Source of the DNA: Cladorhizidae sp. MBARI D1340-BT2
Taxonomy: Eukaryota; Porifera; Demospongiae; Poecilosclerida; Cladorhizidae
DNA length: 64,000 nucleotides
Reading direction: 5' to 3'
Assembly: GCA_028752905.1 (NCBI GenBank)
Contig: JAQNBH010000014.1
Coordinates: 15,833,750 to 15,897,749 of the forward strand
A program made the position numbers and the translations under genes. Under the pieces are notes generated by a model. That model did no database searches. It had not been told where the DNA came from and saw nothing but the letters and a program-made list of their open reading frames with translations. Shown one piece after another: positions 49,084 to 59,890 of the stretch; the stretch's first letter is position 1, and each line of letters begins with the position of its first letter.

Positions 49084-52047
49084 CCAGCTTCTCTGGCTTC
49101 GAGGTGGACTAAGGATGAAGCAGACTTGGCCAGCTTCTCTGGCTTCGAGGTGGACTAAGGATGAAGCAGACTTGGCCAGCTTCTCTGGATTTGAGGGGGA
49201 CTAAGGATGAAGCAGACCTGGCCATCTTCTCTGGCTTCGAGGTGGACTAAAGATGAAACAGACTTGGCCGGCTTCTCCGGCTTCGAGGTGGACTATGGAT
49301 GAAGCAGACTTGGCCGGCTTCTCCGGCTTCGAGGTGGACTAAGGATGAAGCAAACTTGGCCAGCTTCTCTGGCTTCGAGGTGGACTAAGGATGAAGCAGA
49401 CTTGGCCAGCTTCTCTGGCTTCGAGGTGGACTAAGGATGAAGCAGACCTGGCCATCTTCTCTGGCTTCGAGGTGGACTAAAGATGAAGCAGACTTGGCCA
49501 GCTTCTCTGGCTTCGAGGTGGACTATGGATGAAGCAGACTTGGCCGGCTTCTCCAGCTTCGAGGTGGACTATGGATGAAGAAGACTTGGCCAGCTTCTCT
49601 GGCTTCGAGGTGGACTAAGGATGAAGCAGACTTGGCCAGCTTCTCCGGCTTCGAGGTGGACTAAGGATGAAGCAGACTTGGCCAGCTTCTCTGGCTTCGA
49701 GGGGGACTAAGGATGAAGCAGACTTGGCCAGCTTCTCTGGCTTCGAGGGGGACTAAGGATGAAGCAGACTTGGCCAGCTTCTCTGGCTTCGAGGGGGACT
49801 AAGGATGAAGCAGACTTGGCCAACTTCTCTGGCTTCGAGGGGGACTAAGGATGAAGCAGACTTGGCCAGCTTCTCTGGCTTCGAGGGGGACTAAGGATGA
49901 AGCAGACTTGGCCAGCTTCTCTGGCTTCGAGGTGGACTAAGGATGAAGCAGACTTGGCCAGCTTCTCCGGCTTCGAGGTGGACTAAGGATGAAGCAGACT
50001 TGGCCAGCTTCTCTGGCTTCGAGGTGGACTAAGGATGAAGCAGACTTGGCCAGCTTCTCTGGCTTCGAGGGGGACTAAGGATGAAGCAGACTTGGCCAGC
50101 TTCTCTGGCTTCGAGGGGGACTAAGGATGAAGCAGACTTGGCCAACTTCTCTGGCTTCGAGACTAAGGATGAAGCAGACTTGGCCAGCTTCTCTGGCTTC
50201 GAGGGGGACTAAGGATGAAGCAGACTTGGCCAGCTTCTCTGGCTTCGAGGTGGACTAAGGATGAAGCAGACTTGGCCAGCTTCTCTGGCTTCGAGGTGGA
50301 CTAAGGATGAAGCAGACTTGGCCAGCTTCTCTGGCTTCGAGGTGGACTAAGGATGAAGCAGACTTGGCCAGCTTCTCTGGCTTCGAGGGGGACTAAGGAT
50401 GAAGCAGACTTGGCCAGCTTCTCTGGCTTCGAGGGGGACTAAGGATGAAGCAGACTTGGCCAACTTCTCTGGCTTCGAGACTAAGGATGAAGCAGACTTG
50501 GCCAGCTTCTCTGGCCTTGAGGGGGACTAAGGATGAAGCAGACTTGGCCAGCTTCCCTGGCTTTGAGGTGGACTAAGGATGAAGCAGACTTGGCCAGCTT
50601 CTCTGGCTTCGAGGTGGACTAAGGACGAAGCAGACTTGGCCAGCTTCTCTGGCTTCAAGGTGGACTATGGATGAAGCAGACTTGGCCAGCTTCTCCGGCT
50701 TCGAGGTGGACTATGGATGAAGCAGACTTGGCCAGCTTCTCTGGCTTTGAGGTGGACCAAGGATGAAGCAGACTTGGCCAGCTTCTCTGGCTTCGAGGTG
50801 GACTAAGGACGAAGCAGACTTGGCCAGCTTATCTGGCTTCAAGGTGGACTATGGATGAAGCAGACTTGGCCAGCTTCTCTGGCTTTGAGGTGGACTAAGG
50901 ATGAAGCAGACTTGGCCAGCTTCTCTGGCTTCGAGGTGGACTAAGGACGAAGCAGACTTGGCCAGCTTCTCTGGCTTCGAGGTGGACTATGGATGAAGCA
51001 GACTTGGCCAGCTTCCCTGGCTTTGAGGTGGACTATGGATGAAGCAGACTTGGCCAGCTTCTCTGGCTTTGAGGTGGACTAAGGATGAAGCAGACTTGGC
51101 CAGCTTCTCCGGCTTCGAGGTGGACTAAGGATGAAGCAGACTTGGCCAGCTTCTCTGGCTTTGAGGTGGACTAAGGATGAAGCAGACTTGGCCAGCTTCT
51201 CTGGCTTCGAGACTAAGGATGAAGCAGACTTGGCCAGCTTCTCTGGCTTCGAGGGGGACTAAGGATGAAGCAGACTTGGCCAGCTTCTCTGGCTTCGAGG
51301 TGGACTAAGGATGAAGCAGACTTGGCCAGCTTCTCTGGCTTCGAGGTGGACTAAGGATGAAGCAGACTTGGCCAGCTTCTCTGGCTTTGAGGGGGACTAA
51401 GGATGAAGCAGACCTGGCCATCTTCTCTGGCTTCGAGGTGGACTAAAGATGAAACAGACTTGGCCGGCTTCTCCGGCTTCGAGGTGGACTATGGATGAAG
51501 CAGACTTGGCCGGCTTCTCCGGCTTCGAGGTGGACTAAGGATGAAGCAGACTTGGCCAGCTTCTCTGGCTTCGAGGTGGACTATGGATGAAGCAGACTTG
51601 GCCAGCTTCCCTGGCTTTGAGGTGGACTAAGGATGAAGCAGACTTGGCCAGCTTCTCTGGCTTCGAGGTGGACTAAGGACGAAGCAGACTTGGCCAGCTT
51701 CTCTGGCTTCAAGGTGGACTATGGATGAAGCAGACTTGGCCAGCTTCTCTGGCTTTGAGGTGGACTAAGGATGAAGCAGACTTGGCCAGCTTCTCTGGCT
51801 TCGAGGTGGACTAAGGATGAAGCAGACTTGGCCAGCTTCTCCGGCTTCGAGGTGGACTAAGGATGAAGCAGACTTGGCCAGCTTCTCTGGCTTCGAGGTG
51901 GACTAAGGATGAAGCAGACTTGGCCGGTTTCTCTGGCTTTGAGTGGACTAAGGATGAAGCAGACTTGGCCAGCTTCTCCGGCTTCGAGGGGGACTAAAGA
52001 TGAAGCAGACTTGGCCGGCTTCTCTGGCTTCGAGGTGGACTATGGAC
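49084..52047. repeat. 46-bp minisatellite, about 64 copies
   Basis: Unit cttggccagcttctctggct, then tcgaggtggactaaggatga, then agcaga. This is the longest array in the window. Variants (ccggctt, ctatgg, gaggggg, and units deleted to ttcgagacta) are ordered in blocks of several units that recur, indicating unequal exchange of multi-unit segments. Confidence 0.96.
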
Positions 52048-52526
52048 TTTGCTGATGTAATTTGTACTTTGTTCCTCATTCATTGTCGGCTTATATGTAT
52101 CTTGGGATCATAGCATTCCATGGCCAGTGCTCGCAGACACAGTACAGCCAGTAAGACTGCACCCAGTAAACTGTAAACCTCAACCCATTGATGATCCTTT
52201 ACCATTTAAAATCATGAAAGCTTCACCTTCAGAAAACTCTGGTGTGGACCCTGCTTGCAGCATTGTCGTCTAGAAGCTCATGGGTAAACTTCCAGAAATG
52301 TTTATGGCAGTGGTGACACAACTTCTTCTACAATCAATCCAACATCCTTCTTTTTCCTCTTTCCTTTCCCATTCTCAGTGCAAGCAAGCTGCTAGCAGAT
52401 GTACTACTACACACATACATAAGCAAGATCACCGACACATCTGGGCAAGGACGTGCACTCAACAACAGCACCCAGATGTGCAAGCGTCTTGCGTACTGGT
52501 GATGTTTTATCACCTCTATCCTCTAT
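52048..52526. other. Intronic unique sequence left of the hAT element
   Basis: Contains a small fragment of the MITE family (gatcctttaccatttaaaat near 52192). No gene was recognised. Confidence 0.4.
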
Positions 52527-52680
52527 CAGGGTTTCATTTAGAAAATTGTCCAAGGGGGGGGGGGGCAACTGGAGGAATCTGGATTTTAAGGGGGGGGGCA
52601 TGATGGTTAAACATGTGACAAAGTTTCACAAATGCCATCTGGGGGGTCGAGGTATGCTTGAATATGTGTGTGTGTGCATG

Positions 52681-53093
52681 CAGGGTTTCATACAGGATTT
52701 TGAGTTTTGGGAGGGGGGGGGCGGAACTCCAAAGTTTGGTGTTGACGTGGAGGGGAGGGAGGGTTGTATAGCACATAAAAACTAGGGGGGTCTGGGGGCA
52801 TGCTCCCCCAGAATAAATAAAAAAATAATAAATAGATACTCTGAGATTGATTCTGAGGCATTCTGGGGGTACTAGTAGTCAGTTCTAAAAGGGAAGTCTA
52901 CACAGCCAGACTCAGTTATATTTGGGCTGTGAAGGGGGCGGGCGGGATTTCTTACTACTTTGTATGCACTATATTCCTTTATTAATGCACTTTAATAGAG
53001 AATTGTTAAGGAAAAGAAACATTTTTAGGGGGGGGTGATAAACTGGTCTTTGGGGAGATTCCAGGACTTCCCCCCCCCTAAAATGAAACCCTG
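52681..53093. mobile_element. 413-bp element nested in the hAT transposon
   Basis: It begins cagggtttcatacaggattt and ends cctaaaatgaaaccctg, giving short inverted ends like those of the host element but with a different interior (tctgggggcatgctcccc; ttctgggggtactagtag). It lies between the left end and the transposase. It may be a related non-autonomous insertion or an internal rearrangement. Confidence 0.6.
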
Positions 53094-53319
53094 GTGTGTG
53101 TGGACTTCCCTGTTGTGTTTTGGGTTGGCTCTAGTGGCTTCTGCCTGGATATACCTGAGTACTATAATGTGGAACTAACAGTTTACCCTTTGGGTAAACT
53201 GGTGTGTAGAAATGCTGTCCATGTGATCTATTTATGGAAGGGAACAATGTTAGACACTTACATCATCATATTATTGAGTGGTATATAAATAGAAGCACAG
53301 AGAGAAACAAAACATAAAA

Positions 53320-55403
53320 ATGGATATTCGCTCGTATTTCAGGAGTATTTCAGGAGTGCATCCAAGTCTTTGGTAGTTTCAAGCTCTAGTGATTCTGAGG
53401 ATGGTAATGAGTCTGAGATTGATGTACAGCCCAATCCTCCTAAGAAGCATTGCTCAAATCTACTTCTAAACCACCTTCCAAGTCAGGATCTGGAATCAGG
53501 AGATACAACAAAAAGTGTGAAGGAACTTTTCCCTGGTTAGAGTTTGATGAAAATTTACAGGGTGCATTCTGCAAATTATGCAAAAAGGGTGAAGATCTCT
53601 TCAGAGGACTGGTGGGGCTTGGATTACCAAACCATTCACTAACTGGAAGAAGGCGACTCAGAAAATGAAATCACATTCAAAAAGTGAAGTGCACCTTCTA
53701 TCCTGTCAATTGGATCCATTATCAGCCAGCTTCAAAATGTTGGAGAGCAGCAAAGATTACAAAATAGGATGGCGATTAAAGCTCTAATCAAATGTACTCA
53801 CTTTCTAGCTCATCAGCACATCGCACATACTACTAACTTTGACAAACAAGTTGAATTGTTAGAGTTGTGGTGGAGAGACTCTTCAAACCTTTCTTGACAG
53901 AGCTGGAAGAAATGGAACGTACACCTCAAAAATGGCTGTAGTAGAGTTTGTGAATGCTCTTGGAACATGGGGAAGAGTCTCTACTCAAGCGGCTTCATAA
54001 GGCACCCTATTATAGCAACATGGCTGATGAATGCACTGATGTTACTACCATAGAGGAGCTGTTGTCGTTGGGTGGAGAGTGGTGTACCAGAAGAAGAGTT
54101 CATTGAAATTTTACCCTTGAAGAAAACTAGTGCTAAAAGTATCTATTCTGCTTTAGTGAAGTACTGCAAGGAAAAGAACATTCAGTTGGGAAGGCTTATA
54201 GGAATGTGATTTGATGGAGCTGCTACTTTCTCTGGTGACAAAACAGGAGTTCAAAGAAGGTTGAAAGAGCTCTCACCTCATGCATTGTTTGTCCACTGTC
54301 GCTGTCATGTCCTTCAACTGGCTTCCGTGCAAGCTGCTAATGCTACACCAGGTATCAAGCATGTCTACACTACTCTGATGACATTATGGAAGTTCTTTCA
54401 TTACTCCCCAAAACGTGCAGAGTCATTGAAGGAGATTCAGAAAGTACTAGATCTTCCAGAGCTCAAGATTGTGAAACCGTCAGACACACGCTGGCTTGCA
54501 CATGAGCGTTGTGTCAAAGCAGTAAAAGCTAGTTACACCTCAATGGTTCTTGCTCTTGAAAATATATATGAAATATCACATGAACCAGAAGCTATTGGAC
54601 TAAGTAAAGCCCTTTCTAGTCACTCCACAATAGCGGCAATGTACCTACTTGACTACATTCTTCCTCAAGTGGCAAAGCTTAGCTGTACCTTACAGACCAA
54701 GCACCTGGACCTCTCCCTTATTTCTAGTCTAATGGATGCTACTCTTACTTAATTCACTTGATGATGCTATACTGCCTTCAGCAAATTGGGTTTTACAGCT
54801 ACAAGATGCAAGAGAAGAGTTAAAAGCAGAAACAGGTATTGAAGTCACTCATTTAGATATATGCTCTTTTCAAGAAAGAGTGGGCAAGCCTTTTATCAGA
54901 CTCATCAAAGATAACATATCCAGCAGGTTTAGATCCTCCTCAAAAGATGTGTTATCAGCATTGATCCGAAGAAAGTGCCCAGCCTCTCTACTCATGAGCT
55001 ACCTTTATATGGAGACAGTTCAATTCAAATTCTCATTGGACAGTTTGGGACAGATTTACTAGCTAAATCATTGGAAGGAACTGAATTTGAGAAGGCAGCC
55101 ATTGTCTCTTCTGACCTCAGCACAAAGTGGAAAACGTATCGTCAGCTCCTTATCAAGCAGCCAAAAGATGATACATCCATGGCAACTGAAGGAATTACTC
55201 ATCAATGGCATGCTTATAGCATTATTCCCCAATCTACATAAACTGGCAACCACATGCTTGTCTATTCCCGTTTCTACAGCATCAGCGGAACGAAGTTTCT
55301 CAGACATGAAATTAATAAAGAATCACATTCATAACCGCTTAACTGAACTTAGCCTGTCCAACTTAATGAAAATTGTCTTTGAATCTCCCGAAAAAAATCA
55401 CTG
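53320..55403 (+). pseudogene. Broken hAT transposase (TTF/BED zinc finger and HAT dimerisation type)
   Basis: The N-terminus MDIRSYF at 53320, an acidic Ser-rich stretch (SSSSDSEDGNESEIDVQP), a zinc-finger-like region (FCKLCKKGEDLF at about 53570), a catalytic-domain segment (HCRCHVLQLASVQAANATP; SDTRWLAHERCVKAVKAS, 54261-54752) and the C-terminal dimerisation motif (SIPVSTASAERSFSDMKLIK, about 55260-55320) are in the right order. They fall in different frames, with stops between. hAT transposases cut and paste their own element. The gene is therefore recognisable but not functional as read. The length (about 690 codons) fits the family. Confidence 0.85.
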
Positions 55404-55774
55404 ATACATGTAATGATTTGGAAGAAACTGTTGATGTGTGGAGTAGAAAAGGTAGACGGATTGCTGGGTAAACTCTCATTCAGACTCTTATCTCTATACT
55501 CTCACTGCTCATGCACTTTGTCAAGCACTTATCAACATCATTTTAATAATACAATTTCCAAGGGGGGGGGGGGGCAAAAAGGTTCCAAGGGGGGGTAGCC
55601 CTCCTGCCTCCCTCCCCCCCCCCCCCCCCCCCCCCCTAAATGAAACCATGTCTATAGAGTGCACGCCATCGGCTACTGAGGCTTGGAGAAGATGGCAGGC
55701 AGAGTGCAGAACAGCACAACTTTGTTCTGTGGTGTTTCTATGGTGTACCTAATATTTGCATGTGTACGTATTTG

Positions 55775-58505
55775 GAGAGTGTTGCATGCTAACATCATAT
55801 CTACATGCTGCCATGTTCAGGCCTTGTCTTGTGCCAGCATCATATCTACATGCTGCCATGTTCAGACCTTGTCTTGTGCCAGCATCATATCTACATGCTG
55901 CCATGTTCAGACCTTGTCTTGTGCCAGCATCATATCTACATGCTGCCATGTTCAGGCCTTGTCTTGTGCCAGCATCATATCTACATGCTGCCATGTTCAG
56001 GCCTTGTCTTGTGCCAGCATCATATCTACATGCTGCCATGTTCAGGCCTTGCCTTGTGCTAGCATCATATCTACATGCTGCCATGTTCAGGCCTTGTCTT
56101 GTGCCAGCATCATATCTACATGCTGCCATGTTCAGGCCTTGTCTTGTGCCAGCATCATATCTACATGCTGCCATGTTCAGGCCTTGCCTTGTGCTAGCAT
56201 CATATCTACATGCTGCCATGTTCAGGCCTTGTCTTGTGCCAGCATCATATCTACATGCTGCCATGTTCAGGCCTTGTCTTGTGCCAGCATCATATCTACA
56301 TGCTGCCATGTTCAGGCCTTGTCTTGTGCCAGCATCATATCTACATGCTGCCATGTTCAGGCCTTGCCTTGTGCTAGCATCATATCTACATGCTGCCATG
56401 TTCAGACCTTGTCTTGTGCCAGCATCATATCTACATGCTGCCATGTTCAGGCCTTGCCTTGTGCCAGCATCATATCTACATGCTGCCATGTTCAGGCCTT
56501 GCCTTGTGCTAGCATCATATCTACATGCTGCCATGTTCAGGCCTTGTCTTGTGCCAGCATCATATCTACATGCTGCCATGTTCAGGCCTTGCCTTGTGCT
56601 AGCATCATATCTACATGCTGCCATGTTCAGGCCTTGTCTTGTGCCAGCATCATATCTACATGCTGCCATGTTCAGGCCTTGCCTTGTGCTAACATCATAT
56701 CTACATGCTGCCATGTTCAGGCCTTGTCTTGTGCCAGCATCATATCTACATGCTGCCATGTTCAGGCCTTGTCTTGTGCCAGCATCATATCTACATGCTG
56801 CCATGTTCAGGCCTTGCCTTGTGCCAGCATCATATCTACATGCTGCCATGTTCAGGCCTTGTCTTGTGCCAGCATCATATCTACATGCTGCCATGTTCAG
56901 GCCTTGTCTTGTGCCAGCATCATATCTACATGCTGCCATGTTCAGGCCTTGCCTTGTGCCAGCATCATATCTACATGCTGCCATGTTCAGGCCTTGCCTT
57001 GTGCTAGCATCATATCTACATGCTGCCATGTTCAGGCCTTGTCTTGTGCCAGCATCATATCTACATGCTGCCATGTTCAGGCCTTGTCTTGTGCCAGCAT
57101 CATATCTACATGCTGCCATGTTCAGACCTTGTCTTGTGCCAGCATCATATCTACATGCTGCCATGTTCAGGCCTTGTCTTGTGCCAGCATCATATCTACA
57201 TGCTGCCATGTTCAGGCCTTGTCTTGTGCCAGCATCATATCTACATGCTGCCATGTTCAGGCCTTGTCTTGTGCCAGCATCATATCTACATGCTGCCATG
57301 TTCAGGCCTTGTCTTGTGCCAGCATCATATCTACATGCTGCCATGTTCAGGCCTTGCCTTGTGCCAGCATCATATCTACATGCTGCCATGTTCAGGCCTT
57401 GTCCTGTGCTAGCATCATATCTACATGCTGCCATGTTCAGGCCTTGTCTTGTGCCAGCATCATATCTACATGCTGCCATGTTCAGGCCTTGTCTTGTGCC
57501 AGCATCATATCTACATGCTGCCATGTTCAGGCCTTGCCTTGTGCTAGCATCATATCTACATGCTGCCATGTTCAGGCCTTGTCTTGTGCCAGCATCATAT
57601 CTACATGCTGCCATGTTCAGGCCTTGTCTTGTGCCAGCATCATATCTACATGCTGCCATGTTCAGGCCTTGCCTTGTGCTAGCATCATATCTACATGCTG
57701 CCATGTTCAGGCCTTGCCTTGTGCTAGCATCATATCTACATGCTGCCATGTTCAGGCCTTGTCTTGTGCTAGATGCTGCCATGTTCAGGCCTTGTCTTGT
57801 GCCAGCATCATATCTACATGCTGCCATGTTCAGGCCTTGTCTTGTGCCAGCATCATATCTACATGCTGCCATGTTCAGGCCTTGCCTTGTGCCAGCATCA
57901 TATCTACATGCTGCCATGTTCAGGCCTTGCCTTGTGCTAACATCATATCTACATGCTGCCATGTTCAGGCCTTGTGCTAGCATCATATCTACATGCTGCC
58001 ATGTTCAGGCCTTGCCTTGTGCCAGCATCATATCTACATGCTGCCATGTTCAGGCCTTGTCTTGTGCCAGCATCATATCTACATGCTGCCATGTTCAGAC
58101 CTTGCCTTGTGCTAGCATCATATCTACATGCTGCCATGTTCAGACCTTGTCTGCATCATATCTACATGCTGCCATGTTCAGGCCTTGTGCTAGCATCATA
58201 TCTACATGCTGCCATGTTCAGGCCTTGCCTTGTGCCAGCATCATATCTACATGCTGCCATGTTCAGGCCTTGCCTTGTGCTAGCATCATATCTACATGCT
58301 GCCATGTTCAGGCCTTGTCTTGTGCCAGCATCATATCTACATGCTGCCATGTTCAGGCCTTGCCTTGTGCTAGCATCATATCTACATGCTGCCATGTTCA
58401 GGCCTTGTCTTGTGCCAGCATCATATCTACATGCTGCCATGTTCAGGCCTTATCTTGTGCTAGCATCATATCTACATGCTGCCATGTTCAGGCCTTGTCT
58501 TGTTG
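55775..58505. repeat. 45-bp minisatellite, about 60 copies
   Basis: Unit gcatcatatctacatgctgc, then catgttcaggccttgtcttg, then tgcca. Spacing is exactly 45 bp over about 2 kb (to about 57770), so plus-strand and minus-strand frames of more than 700 codons stay open; a few shorter units after that shift the frame. It begins 125 bp after the hAT element. Confidence 0.96.
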
Positions 58506-58539
58506 AAAATGCATGTTTTTTTGCACATACACAACGTTT

Positions 58540-58695
58540 TTGTGTGTGAGTGAGTATGTGCATGTGTGTGTGTGCATGTGTGTGTGAGTGTGTGTGGGCA
58601 TGTGTGTGAGTGAGTGTGTGCATGTGTGTGTGTGCATGTGTGTGTGTGAGTGAGTGTGTGCATGTGTGTGCATGTGTGTGTGTGTGCATGTGTGT
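58540..58695. repeat. TG microsatellite (gtgtgtgcatgtgtgtg)
   Basis: Degenerate TG repeats with gcatg and gagtg interruptions follow the 45-bp array. Confidence 0.9.
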
Positions 58696-59890
58696 GTTAG
58701 CTTGTAACAGTGGACCCCATGAGCTGATCCAGACTAAACTTTGTGTGCTATTTAAGGGCCACTTGTGTGCTATTTAAGGGCCACTTGTGTGCTATTTAAG
58801 GCCCACCCAAGGATGGTTTTAATTAAGCCAAAAAATTTGAGTTGGCTATTTGGAATGGAGGAAGTAGCTCACTTTAGGCTTCCCTTTTGGCTGTCCTGTA
58901 GGTTGGATTTGCTTCATATATATTTGACCTGGCGACCCCACACATCAGCCGCCTAAAGGTGTTAGGTACCTTTATGGTTGGATTTTGCTTTTTAGAATGA
59001 AGCAAGTATGTAGGCCATTTTCGCTTTAAATATTTTTTGGGGGGTCTGGGCAATGCGCGTCATCCCAGCAAGAACGAATCTAGGAATGGTAAATTGGTCG
59101 TCAATGCACACAGTGCAGCAACCACGATGAGAGCAGGACCATCACTACAGGAATGAGCTAGAAGCCTCATCTTTCTTCCACGCAATCTCCCTCATTCACG
59201 TCAGCTTCGCAGTCAAGCCCTCAATCCATGCTACCTTCACCAGCTCCGTAACCTTCCAGCTCCTCCCCTTTTCCTGGTCAGGGGAGGGGGACCACATAGC
59301 CGGACTATTTCTTCCTGAACGGCGATGTCGTCCTCAGCCATTGTACAAGCAGTCCTCCTTCAAATTTCCTTGGTCATAATTTAGTCCTGTCTGAAAAACA
59401 GCTCACGCTTGATGGTGCTATTAAGAGCACACCTACCAAGGGTCAGAATAACAGTGAGTGCTTAACAGATCATTATACCCAACAACAAGCATATACTATA
59501 CCATAGATACATACATGTGTGTGTATATAGTGGCTTGATAAAGACTTCGACCCTTTTCCCCAAAGGAAGAAAAGCTAAACAGCTAATTTAGTCGTCCATT
59601 TACCTCCACAAATTCCTGTTGACCGACACAATCCCACCCCCAATAATTTGACCAAATATGTATATGGAATACCGTCCTTATTCACTCTAATTGTCGAAAG
59701 AGAAATTAATTTTTAGAGACGATTAGAACATTGCCATGATTTCTAATAGACTACATGTTCAAGTTAAGGCATGAAGGTCTACTAAAGACATCACGACTCA
59801 ATGTTCTAATGCCGAGTTAAGGTAAGGCAGCATCACATATTGTTACATTAGGCTTTTTGAGCCTTCACAATGAAAGCAAATGAAGCATAC
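58696..59890. other. Left end of the region before the PGAP1 exon at 59.9 kb
   Basis: A 26-bp unit (gtgtgctatttaagggccact) is repeated three times near 58743-58803. A minus-strand frame near 59340-59240 starts MAEDDIAVQEEIVRL and stops after 34 residues; it has no splice support. Nothing else was recognised. Confidence 0.4.

Larger units (their letters stand above)
52527..55650 (+). mobile_element. hAT-type DNA transposon, inactivated
   Basis: A 3.1-kb element bounded by inverted ends: cagggtttcatttagaaaat at the left and taaatgaaaccatg at the right. G/C homopolymers lie inside both ends. It carries a broken transposase gene (53320-55403) and a nested element (52681-53093). The 174-bp MITE at 618-791 has the same two ends. 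No exact 8-bp target duplication is visible, as expected for an old copy. It sits in the 33-kb intron of PGAP1, on the opposite strand to that gene. Confidence 0.82.

Noticed and set aside
55683..58506. Open frames of 745 to 916 codons on both strands
   Set aside because: They arise from the 45-bp array, whose period is a multiple of three. The predicted proteins are pure repeats with no domain, and several overlapping frames are equally open.
59240..59340. Minus-strand start MAEDDIAVQEEIVRL as a first exon
   Set aside because: The frame stops after 34 residues, there is no strong donor in phase, and no continuing exon was recognised.
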